DNA of 7,824 nucleotides. Source: Candidatus Sumerlaeota bacterium. GTDB lineage: Bacteria; Sumerlaeota; Sumerlaeia; JADFCT01. Below, piece by piece: positions 1 through 5,784 of this stretch. A model generated the notes under the pieces. The model saw nothing but the letters and a program-made list of their open reading frames with translations. It did not search any database and was not told the origin of the DNA. The stretch spans positions 1 to 7,824 of the forward strand of contig JAPLSP010000398.1 in the NCBI GenBank assembly GCA_026398575.1, given 5' to 3'. Positions within the stretch are counted from its first letter, which is position 1. Every line of letters starts with the position of its first letter. Both the position numbers and the translations under genes were made by a program.

Positions 1-242
1 CCCAGCCGCAACCGCACGCGCCCGACCGAATCGGGTTTCAGGCCCTGCGTGGCGCGCAGGACCAATTCCTCCTGCTCATCCTCGTATAGATAGATCGAAC
101 ACACCTCGGATTGCATGTGATTGGCGACCATCTGCACCATCGCGTCGAGGAACGACTGAATATCCGAGCTGCCCGCCAGCCGCGCCATGAACTCGCCGAC
201 GTCGCACAATAATCCGAGATGGTCTTGAGCCGCTGGAGCCAC
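1..242 (-). CDS. GAF-domain protein, N-terminal part (PtsP-like), cut by window edge
   Basis: The minus-strand frame from 242 down to 1 reads through a typical GAF sensor domain: DHLGLLCDVGEFMARL, then a segment around VANHMQSEVCSIYLYEDE, then LVLRATQGLKPDSVGRVRL. This wording is what I know from the N-terminal GAF domain of PtsP (enzyme I of the nitrogen phosphotransferase system) and related phosphotransferases. Only about 80 residues are visible and the PTS domains would lie outside the window, so PtsP is an inference from the GAF portion. The start is uncertain. An in-frame TAA lies at 270-272 and the only near-cognate start after it that precedes the conserved block is GTG at 240-242, with no clear ribosome binding site. 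The two other minus frames are open further upstream from TTG codons, so a frameshift near 240 cannot be excluded. The next gene on this strand is more than 1.7 kb upstream, so it stands alone here. Confidence 0.7.
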   Translation of the reverse strand, partial: MAPAAQDHLGLLCDVGEFMARLAGSSDIQSFLDAMVQMVANHMQSEVCSIYLYEDEQEELVLRATQGLKPDSVGRVRLRL

Positions 243-550
243 GGGGAGAAGCCTTTCGAGAGATAGCCTTTACCAACTGCTTGTTTTCGATTATATCCAA
301 ATAGTCCGCAGGGATTCAAGCCTTGTTGAGTGAGAAAGCTTCAGACATTGTTTTGTCAGAAGGAGCAGTGAGTCTTTCCAGATTGATGGCTTGATGTTGG
401 CCCGGCAATGGCGCCGATGAGGGAGGACCTTGAGTTCAATAATTCCGGCTTGACAGGAGCCGAATCGCTCTTCACAGTTCTTGCGTGCATGAGTTCCTGT
501 CGGCATTTCCATCTCGACGATCAGCAAAATACAAGCGCGAATATGTTCTG
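243..550. other. Intergenic stretch with no recognised gene
   Basis: I see no credible gene here. One minus-strand frame is open from 638 to 291, but it owes its first third to the adjacent 42-bp repeat (a multiple of three, so it repeats a peptide), has no ribosome binding site and no family resemblance. I looked for a remnant of a transposase beside the repeats and recognised none in any frame. The sequence is of mixed composition and could be decayed coding DNA. Confidence 0.5.
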
Positions 551-669
551 CGGGAGAATTAGAAATACAGAATTCAAGGTCTGACCCCGCCGCGGGAGAA
601 TTAGAAATACAGAATTCAAGGTCTGACCCCGCCGCCACCGCCGCCAGAATTCAAGGTCTGACCCCGCCG
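551..669. repeat. 42-bp direct repeat, two perfect copies plus a 25-bp partial third
   Basis: Copies at 551-592 and 593-634 are identical over 42 bp and abut directly. A third partial copy, 25 bp, lies at 645-669 after a short GCC-rich spacer. Read on the minus strand each contains GGGGTCAGACCTTGAATTC. From general knowledge, GGGGTCAGACCTTGAATT-type motifs are common beside REP-associated tyrosine (IS200/Y1) transposases in environmental bacterial genomes. No transposase is visible nearby, so this would be a non-autonomous or relict end. The repeat itself is directly visible; the mobile-element link is inferred. Confidence 0.75.
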
Positions 670-678
670 CGACGCTTA

Positions 679-706
679 TTGATTATAAAGAAAGCAAAGG
701 TATAAT
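679..706 (+). promoter_or_regulatory. Putative sigma-70-type promoter for the propeller gene
   Basis: TTGATT at 679-684 and TATAAT at 701-706 are separated by 16 bp. The -10 is a perfect consensus, and transcription would begin about 40 bp upstream of the ATG at 755. It lies immediately downstream of the 42-bp repeat block, in a sharply AT-rich segment. Assignment is by pattern only. Confidence 0.5.
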
Positions 707-754
707 TATTAATAATTTGGATTGCTACAGGAAACCTTGAAAAGGAGACGAAAA

Positions 755-1891
755 ATGCCTTCAAAAAGCGTGATAGCCTGCTCCTCTTTTATTGTGATAG
801 TTATTTTTGCTGGTCATCGATTATTATATTGCGACGGAACGCTGGCTTATCAGTCTCCAGCTGGCGTTAACCCCAAAAAGATAAATGTAATTTCCTTCGA
901 CAAGAATATGACAACAATGACCCGGACGATTAATAGCATTAATCTTAAACCTCTTGCTTTTGGTGTTGGAATTAATCATGTGATCTTCCAGGAAAGGATG
1001 TCATTAAAGGATACTGCCGCACCAAGCACCATTACAATATTTGACTATCAACATTCTAAATTTACTCCCTTAGACTTTCATGTGCTGCAATCAGCTGGAT
1101 CGGCAACTCTGCCATCTGTTTTCGATATAATTCATCCATCTGTTTCGCGCGGCGGATCACAGATTGCGTTTGCCTTGCTGCACGATACTGGCTTCGGTCA
1201 TTATTCAATGTCAATATATGCCATAGATAATAAAAAGCTAAAAATATGTGAAGTTGTTACTTCAGAATCAGTATGCGAATGGCCTGTTTTCTCGCCAGAT
1301 GAACGCTTCATCGCCTTTTACCGCGCGCCAATGTCTATATATAAAGAGCCGGGATTTGGCGCATCGTATGATGCAAGCGGCCATGTGCTTTGTGTTGTTC
1401 CCCGGGAAGGGGGAACTATACGAACACTAAACCCTCCTCCTAATACAATCCAATCGCGACTGTTGAATCCTCCTGCCTGGTCGCCTGATGGCAAGAGCAT
1501 ACTTTTCGAGGCGCAATACAATGATCCTGGAATAAAAGGTGAAAGATTTAGGCCGCCTAGCATATATATAGCATTCCTAGAAGATGGCAAAATAGCACGC
1601 ATAATACCACCTGAATTTTGGAAACAATCAGGAAGTCCATCTTGGGCCCCGGACGGCAAACGGTTTGCGTGCCACATCTTCGGCGAATTGTCCATTATGG
1701 ATGTAGAAACCAAAAAAATTACACAGATTAAAGCAAATAGATTTTTGCATTGCCGCTGGTCTCCCGATGGGGAATGGATCGCCTATGCAACCAACGAAGA
1801 TGGTTTATGCATTATCTCTCCAGACGGACGATTTCGTCACAAGCTCGCTGCCGATGCAAGCGCCACAAGCGAATTTGAATGGCTGCGTTAA
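755..1891 (+). CDS. Exported TolB/WD40-like beta-propeller protein
   Basis: A 378-residue protein. ATG 755 is chosen over an in-frame TTG at 722 because AGGAG (743-747) sits 7 bases upstream. The N-terminus is a basic residue followed by a hydrophobic run (about residues 6-20, [14 protein letters not shown]), consistent with a signal peptide or membrane anchor, so the body is probably periplasmic or surface-exposed. Four PD40-type propeller motifs are visible: [10 protein letters not shown] (about 179), [10 protein letters not shown] (about 242), [10 protein letters not shown] (about 297) and [10 protein letters not shown] (about 335), plus a weaker SRGGSQIAF (about 131). These resemble the blades of TolB and related proteins, which act as binding scaffolds; no catalytic domain is seen, so the partner or ligand is unknown. 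Codon use is markedly AT-richer than in the flanking genes, suggesting later acquisition. It is convergent with the broken nagB and appears monocistronic. Confidence 0.8.
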   Translation: MPSKSVIACSSFIVIVIFAGHRLLYCDGTLAYQSPAGVNPKKINVISFDKNMTTMTRTINSINLKPLAFGVGINHVIFQERMSLKDTAAPSTITIFDYQHSKFTPLDFHVLQSAGSATLPSVFDIIHPSVSRGGSQIAFALLHDTGFGHYSMSIYAIDNKKLKICEVVTSESVCEWPVFSPDERFIAFYRAPMSIYKEPGFGASYDASGHVLCVVPREGGTIRTLNPPPNTIQSRLLNPPAWSPDGKSILFEAQYNDPGIKGERFRPPSIYIAFLEDGKIARIIPPEFWKQSGSPSWAPDGKRFACHIFGELSIMDVETKKITQIKANRFLHCRWSPDGEWIAYATNEDGLCIISPDGRFRHKLAADASATSEFEWLR

Positions 1892-2011
1892 CAGGCATTG
1901 CGACTGGCTTGGGGGCTGGCGGACGAACCACCGCCGGAACGTATCTCCAGCGGGAACAGCGGGCACGGGGGCAGACATTGCATTCCAATTCCGCAAAAAA
2001 ACCATTGGTGT
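1892..2011. other. Gap between convergent genes, nothing recognised
   Basis: About 120 bp between the stop of the propeller gene and the end of the nagB remnant. GC content returns to the high regional level at once. Frames are open across it on both strands, but none resembles a known protein, and I see no clear hairpin-plus-T-run terminator. Confidence 0.4.
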
Positions 2012-2513
2012 TCAACGCAATAGCGCCGCGGCTTCCTGATCGAGGAAAACGCGGGCGCGCGGGTGGCGCTTGAGGATCGAAGCGGGATGCAGATTGCTTA
2101 CATCGGCCTTGGGCGACAGGCAATCGCGCACAGCGGCGGCTTTGCGTTTGTCCGGAACCGTGCATAAGATATTTTGCGATTTCATGATGGCGGAGACGGT
2201 CATCGAGATGGCGCGGCTTGGGACGTCGTCGAACGTCGGGAACCAGCCTTCGCCCAATTGCTGGCGGCGGGAAACTGGCGGGATGGGTGTCGGGCAGTCC
2301 GATGTATTCATCGAGGTGAAACATCGTGACGCTGCGCCAATCAATCCCTGGCTGTTGCGTGAGCGCTTCGAGGAATTCGAACTGCGATGCGCCCGTGGCG
2401 GCGATGATTCGCGCTTTTCCATTGCGCGCCAGAGCCTCGCGCAATATCTCCCCCGCCTTCTCCGCCGCCGCCTGTCCCATTTCCTGCTTGTCGGGAAAAA
2501 CCTGGATATTCAT
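2012..2513 (-). pseudogene. nagB: Glucosamine-6-phosphate deaminase, internally deleted and frameshifted
   Basis: NagB converts glucosamine 6-phosphate to fructose 6-phosphate and ammonia in amino-sugar catabolism. The 5' part (2513 to 2271, 81 codons from ATG) reads as a NagB N-terminus: [25 protein letters not shown], then [17 protein letters not shown], which carries the DEY motif with the catalytic aspartate. The frame then becomes meaningless. One frame over, 2269 to 2012 encodes an equally clear NagB C-terminus: [54 protein letters not shown], stop TGA. At the joint (2270) there is one extra base. The two parts total about 166 residues against roughly 240-265 in the family, so about 75-100 residues are missing, including the expected DGHxAFN-type active-site segment. 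Neither half could be a working deaminase. Upstream AAAGGA before the ATG is a weak ribosome binding site. An assembly error is the alternative explanation. Confidence 0.88.
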
Positions 2514-2580
2514 GTCCTGAATCCTTTGTGTTCTTTCGAGTCTTTGTGGTTGGATGGTGATTGCCTTTAGCCATATAGCG

Positions 2581-2688
2581 ACAAGTTCACCACAGAGGCA
2601 CCGAGGCACAGAGAAATACTCAAAGAGCATTTTTCATGCGCCGATTGATATCTTTCTCTGTGCCTCGGTGTCTCTGTGGTGACCTTGT
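2581..2688. repeat. Long inverted repeat, 36-bp arms, 36-bp loop
   Basis: Arms at 2581-2616 and 2653-2688 are reverse complements over 36 bp with two mismatches. The core is CACAGAGGCACCGAGGCACA. A further ten-base block, CCTTTAGCCA (about 2565-2574), is matched beyond the right arm around 2697-2706, so the palindrome extends imperfectly outward. Sequences of the CACAGAGGCACAGAG kind are widespread dispersed intergenic repeats in environmental bacteria, in my recollection. A related CTTTGTGTTCTTTCGAGTCT string lies next to it at about 2525-2544. Sitting just after the oxidoreductase stop codon, the hairpin could also end that transcript, though no clean T-run follows. Confidence 0.8.
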
Positions 2689-2719
2689 AAGAATTGGCTA
2701 AAGGATTGCGATTGCCTCG

Positions 2720-3973
2720 TCACAGCTCCACTACTTTGTTTTCACGCCTTGACTTCTCGGCGAGGAAGACCATGCGGTGCGTCTCCAAAGTTTCATCCGG
2801 CCCCGACAGAATGAGCGACTGATCGTTTTCCGCCACGGCTTTGGTGAAGGCCTGCATCAATCCATAATCGCCGCCGCCGTGTCCCGCCAGCGCCCCAGGC
2901 ACATCGCGCGTCGTATCCACCGTCCGGGTTTTATCCGTGAGGAAATCATATATCTGGATATTATCGCCGTCGCCGGTGATTTCACCGCGCGTCCCGAAAA
3001 CGGAAGTCTGCCGGTCGCGCGCGCGCGTGAAGGCCGTCATTGTAAAGGTGGCCGTCTTGCCGCCCTCGAATTCCATATTCACCACCTGATTGTCAACTGC
3101 GTCATTGTCGCAGGCATAAACGCACCGCCCATAAGGCCCGTCGCGCAGCGCCGCCGTCACGCCTTCCACCGTGAAGTCCGTGGTGATGATGCTCAGCGGC
3201 CAGCCGGTCTTGCCGTGTTCGAGCAGCATCTTGAGATAGAGTTTTTTCGCCGAATACGGGCAATTCGATTCGATGGCAGCGGGGCAGTCCAGGCAGCGTT
3301 CCCCGGCGCCCTTCGGTTGCTCTTCCCGGCGGAAATGCTTCAGCGCGCCGAAGGATGAAACCTTTTTGCACGGCGCGTTCATGATGTGGCGGACCCAATC
3401 CAAGTCGTGGCATGACTTGGCCAGCAACATCGGCGAGGATTGCGCCTCGTTGCGCCAATTGCCGCGCACGAACGAATGCCCCTGATGCCAATAGCCGACC
3501 GGTTCGAGATGCTGCAGGCAGACGACCGCGCCGATTTCGCCGGAATCGAGAATTTCCTTGAGCATGCGCGTGTAGCGCGTATAGCGCAGCACATGGCAGA
3601 CGCCGAAAAGGATATGGTTCCGCTTCACGGCCGTATGGATGCGGCGGCACTCGTCCTCGTTAAGCCCCATCGGCTTTTCGAGCAGCATGGCGTATTTCTT
3701 GTCCGCGAAGGCCTCCGCCGGTTCGCGATGCATATCGTCGAGCGTCGAGACGATGACGGCGTCGGCGAATTTGGGACGCGCCGCCATCGCGCGCCAATCG
3801 GCGAAAGCGTTTTCGGCGGGGATCGCATGGGCCTTCGCCAGCGCATTGCGGAAATGGTCCCTGGGCTCGGCCACGCCAACCACCTTGGCCTGGTCCGGAT
3901 GGCTCAGCGCATAGGCGGCATAAGTCGTTCCGCGGTTGCCGCCGCCGGCGATGATGAGATGAACGGGTTTCAT
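2720..3973 (-). CDS. Gfo/Idh/MocA-family NAD(P)-dependent oxidoreductase
   Basis: A 417-residue cytosolic sugar-type dehydrogenase; the exact substrate cannot be told from sequence. ATG 3971-3973 is chosen because an AAAGGA box precedes it by about 8 bases and the Rossmann strand begins right after it (MKPVHLIIAGGGNRGTTY); longer in-frame extensions run into repeat DNA. Visible family signatures are the dinucleotide-binding GGGNRG (residues 10-15), the acidic strand end VGVAEP (about 32-37), EKP (99-101), which carries the lysine typical of this family, and KSCHDLDW (186-193), the position of the catalytic histidine. Residues 227-238 hold CLDC followed by C after seven residues, an insertion seen in some members, perhaps metal-binding or structural. 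The C-terminal half has the usual alpha/beta domain. The neighbouring nagB remnant on the same strand hints at amino-sugar or polysaccharide catabolism, but the two are separated by a hairpin repeat and nagB is broken. Confidence 0.9.
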   Translation of the reverse strand: MKPVHLIIAGGGNRGTTYAAYALSHPDQAKVVGVAEPRDHFRNALAKAHAIPAENAFADWRAMAARPKFADAVIVSTLDDMHREPAEAFADKKYAMLLEKPMGLNEDECRRIHTAVKRNHILFGVCHVLRYTRYTRMLKEILDSGEIGAVVCLQHLEPVGYWHQGHSFVRGNWRNEAQSSPMLLAKSCHDLDWVRHIMNAPCKKVSSFGALKHFRREEQPKGAGERCLDCPAAIESNCPYSAKKLYLKMLLEHGKTGWPLSIITTDFTVEGVTAALRDGPYGRCVYACDNDAVDNQVVNMEFEGGKTATFTMTAFTRARDRQTSVFGTRGEITGDGDNIQIYDFLTDKTRTVDTTRDVPGALAGHGGGDYGLMQAFTKAVAENDQSLILSGPDETLETHRMVFLAEKSRRENKVVEL

Positions 3974-4057
3974 GTGTTTTCCTTTCGGTCTTGAGAATGC
4001 AAGCAAGCGATAAAGAGAAGATAGGCCAGATGGACGCGCAAGGTCAACGCCTGTCCC

Positions 4058-4101
4058 GTGGTCGTCCTGTGGTCGTCCTGTGGTCGTCCTGCAGTCGTTT
4101 T
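4058..4101. repeat. Short tandem repeat, 11-bp unit
   Basis: Three perfect copies of GTGGTCGTCCT at 4058-4068, 4069-4079 and 4080-4090, then a degenerate fourth unit to about 4101. It lies about 85 bp upstream of the oxidoreductase start, in the divergent intergenic region (3974-4241), so it could influence expression or simply be slippage-prone sequence. No promoter in this interval convinced me: a perfect TTGACA at 4154-4159 has no matching -10. Confidence 0.8.
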
Positions 4102-4241
4102 CAGCGGACATTTTCACGATTCAAAATTAACCCTTAAAAGCCTCATTTTTTGATTGACATTTCCATCTCATTCGTTTTCAGCTTGGTGAAAACCGCTAAA
4201 AGAATCTCAAGCCGCTCACATTTCCCCCAGGAGGCTTTCCC

Positions 4242-4691
4242 ATGATTGAAGAAGCGAGCGAGTTCCAACGGCACGCGGCTCTGAACGGGCCGGAGGCGTC
4301 GTTGCCGTCCAATCCTTATCACGCGCCCATTACATCGTTTATCGCAAAGCTCAAAGCAATCCGTTGGGAGTTTCCTTTCATCGCGCAGGTCATCGAATCC
4401 ATCGTTTACCTCATCATTGTGGTGCTCCTGGCGCCGTTGTTCCTGACGGTGGGCATTGCCTCTCAGATCAGCCAGGTGCTTTGGCGGCTGATCGAGGAAG
4501 CGCAGATTCACGTCAAGGAAAGCACAACGATTGAAAAAAGCGCCTACGCCATTGCCACTGCGGTTTACTTTATCTTGTTTTTCCCATTCTGGATAGTCCA
4601 GCTGCCCTTCTGGTTCATCGGATGGATTTGGGAAAAAGCCGCTCCCGCCGTTTCAGTGGCGATCCGAAACGTTTGGCGCAAAAACGGATGA
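4242..4691 (+). CDS. Small two-helix membrane protein of unknown function
   Basis: A 149-residue protein that I do not recognise. The start is well supported: a perfect AGGAGG (4229-4234) lies 7 bases before ATG 4242. The first 45 residues are polar. A first hydrophobic helix spans about residues 54-73 (IVYLIIVVLLAPLFLTVGIA) and a second, rich in Phe and Trp, about 104-129, including FFPFWIVQLPFWFIGWIW. They are joined by an amphipathic, mostly charged segment (WRLIEEAQIHVKE), and the protein ends in a basic tail (RNVWRKNG). Both ends would lie on the same side of the membrane. There is no catalytic motif. It is transcribed away from the oxidoreductase and towards cysD, but about 190 bp of non-coding DNA with a repeat motif separates it from cysD, so co-transcription is doubtful. 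The strong ribosome binding site and protein-like composition argue that it is real. Confidence 0.75.
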   Translation: MIEEASEFQRHAALNGPEASLPSNPYHAPITSFIAKLKAIRWEFPFIAQVIESIVYLIIVVLLAPLFLTVGIASQISQVLWRLIEEAQIHVKESTTIEKSAYAIATAVYFILFFPFWIVQLPFWFIGWIWEKAAPAVSVAIRNVWRKNG

Positions 4692-4722
4692 TGAAACAGC
4701 CGATGGAATTGTTGCTTGTATC

Positions 4723-4738
4723 GCGAAAAAACTTTCGC
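4723..4738. other. Small perfect hairpin after the membrane-protein gene
   Basis: GCGAAA (4723-4728) pairs with TTTCGC (4733-4738) around a 4-base loop, about 30 bp after the stop codon at 4691. No T-run follows on either strand, so terminator activity is uncertain. A second minor stem, CAAGC/GCTTG, lies at 4743-4757. Confidence 0.3.
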
Positions 4739-4839
4739 TCTGCAAGCTTATGGCTTGATCTTACCGCCCCAATCGCGTTATGGCCTCCCCGCTTTTGCGC
4801 GCGTGCTTCAAAAAATAGAATTTACGAACTAAAAGTTCT

Positions 4840-4882
4840 AAACTGAAAACTGGAAACTGTCCCCCGAAACCTATTGACCCCT
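4840..4882 (-). repeat. Transposase-associated end-like motif abutting cysD
   Basis: Read on the minus strand, this segment gives GGGGTCAATAG, then GGGGGACAGTTTCCAG and a TTTTCAGTTT tail. GGGGACAGTTTCCAGTTT-type motifs are, like the GGGGTCAGACCTTGAATT motif at 551-669, ones I associate with REP-associated Y1 transposases. Both sites have the same orientation. A small stem GAACT/AGTTC (4826-4838) lies beside it. No transposase gene is present, so this is at most a relict or non-autonomous end. It reaches the first codons of cysD. Confidence 0.5.
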
Positions 4883-5754
4883 TGAGTCAGCTGGAAGCCA
4901 AAAGCATTCACATCCTGCGCGAGGCCTATCGCGAATTCAAAAACCTGTGCATGCTGTGGTCAATCGGCAAGGATAGCACCGTCCTGCTCTGGTTGACGCG
5001 CAAGGCGTTTTTTGGCCATGTGCCTTTTCCGCTCGTTCATATAGACACTGCTTTCAAGATTCCGGAAATGATCCGGTATCGCGACGACCTGGCGCGCCAA
5101 TGGCGGCTCAATATGGTCGTCGGACAAAACACGCAAGCCCTGCAAGCGCTCGAAACCTTTCCCGATAAAAAAGTGGACCGCCTGACCTGCTGCCGCAATC
5201 TCAAGACCGAAGCGCTCAAGCATACGCTTTCCGGCCTTTGGCCCCGCCTGCGGCTCAACCACGAAACGGGAAAATATGACGTGGACGCCAATCGCGAGCC
5301 TTATACCGGCGTCATCGTCGGGGCGCGCGCCGATGAGGAAGGCTCGCGTTCCAAGGAACGGTATTTTTCGCCGCGCGACCGCGAGAGCGTTTGGGACGTG
5401 GACGATCAGCCGCCCGAACTCTGGAAGCAATACACGACCGATTTTGCGCCGGGTACGCACGTCCGTATTCATCCGCTGCTCGATTGGACCGAGCTGAATA
5501 TCTGGGAATACATCGGGCGCGAGTCGGTGCCGGTGATCCCGATTTATTTTGACCGGGGCGACGGCAAGCGCTATCGCTCGCTCGGCTGCTGGCCGTGCAC
5601 GAAGCCCGTCGAATCCACGGCCACGACCGTCGAGGAAATCATCGCCGAGCTGCGCAGCGGCAAGTTCGCCAACATCGCCGAGCGCGCAGGCCGCGAACAA
5701 GACAAGGATGATGGAGGGACGCTGGAGACGCTGAGACGGGATGGGTATATGTGA
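4882..5754 (+). CDS. cysD: Sulfate adenylyltransferase small subunit CysD
   Basis: CysD is the catalytic subunit of ATP sulfurylase, making adenylyl sulfate and pyrophosphate from ATP and sulfate with the GTPase CysN. The 290-residue reading has the PP-loop SIGKDST (27-33), the surrounding [20 protein letters not shown], the HIDT strand end (53-56), [18 protein letters not shown] (about 143-160), [13 protein letters not shown] (about 199-211) and [12 protein letters not shown] (234-245), and ends RRDGYM, as in the PAPS-reductase-like superfamily. Length is near the roughly 300 residues of the family. The start is the weak point: TTG 4882 is the only usable near-cognate codon after an in-frame TAG at 4816-4818 that lies next to the conserved [15 protein letters not shown] block. 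It has no ATG and no ribosome binding site, and repeat DNA runs up to it. Translation may be weak or start elsewhere. cysN/C follows 30 bp downstream as an evident operon partner. Confidence 0.92.
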   Translation: MSQLEAKSIHILREAYREFKNLCMLWSIGKDSTVLLWLTRKAFFGHVPFPLVHIDTAFKIPEMIRYRDDLARQWRLNMVVGQNTQALQALETFPDKKVDRLTCCRNLKTEALKHTLSGLWPRLRLNHETGKYDVDANREPYTGVIVGARADEEGSRSKERYFSPRDRESVWDVDDQPPELWKQYTTDFAPGTHVRIHPLLDWTELNIWEYIGRESVPVIPIYFDRGDGKRYRSLGCWPCTKPVESTATTVEEIIAELRSGKFANIAERAGREQDKDDGGTLETLRRDGYM

Positions 5755-5755
5755 G

Positions 5756-5782
5756 GCAAGGGACGCAAGGGACCTAAGGGAC
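5756..5782 (+). repeat. Three 9-bp tandem repeats spanning the cysN/C ribosome binding site
   Basis: GCAAGGGAC at 5756-5764 and 5765-5773 is followed by CTAAGGGAC at 5774-5782, then GC and ATG 5785. Each unit contains AAGGGA, a plausible Shine-Dalgarno core. The third is only 3 bases from ATG 5785 but 12 from ATG 5794, and the second is 12 bases from ATG 5785, so ribosome binding is ambiguous. Unit number could change the spacing and thus translation. AAGGGAC-type runs are common intergenic repeats. Confidence 0.75.
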
Positions 5783-5784
5783 GC

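Noticed and set aside
291..638. 115-codon minus-strand open frame
   Set aside because: Its N-terminus is the translated 42-bp repeat, and it has no ribosome binding site and no family resemblance.
551..669. Possible CRISPR-like array
   Set aside because: The two full copies abut with no spacer between them, the third is partial, and no cas gene is present.
2264..2273. Programmed frameshift in nagB
   Set aside because: A frameshift would not restore the roughly 75-100 missing central residues, so this is a deletion rather than recoding.
2070..2570. 166-codon plus-strand open frame across the nagB remnant
   Set aside because: Both halves of the opposite strand are clearly NagB, so this is an antisense shadow.
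4154..4159. TTGACA as the -35 of a promoter for the small membrane protein
   Set aside because: No acceptable -10 element lies 15-19 bp downstream.
4692..4881. Riboswitch or leader controlling the cysD-cysN/C operon
   Set aside because: I saw only two small stems and a repeat motif, with no SAM-type or other known leader architecture.
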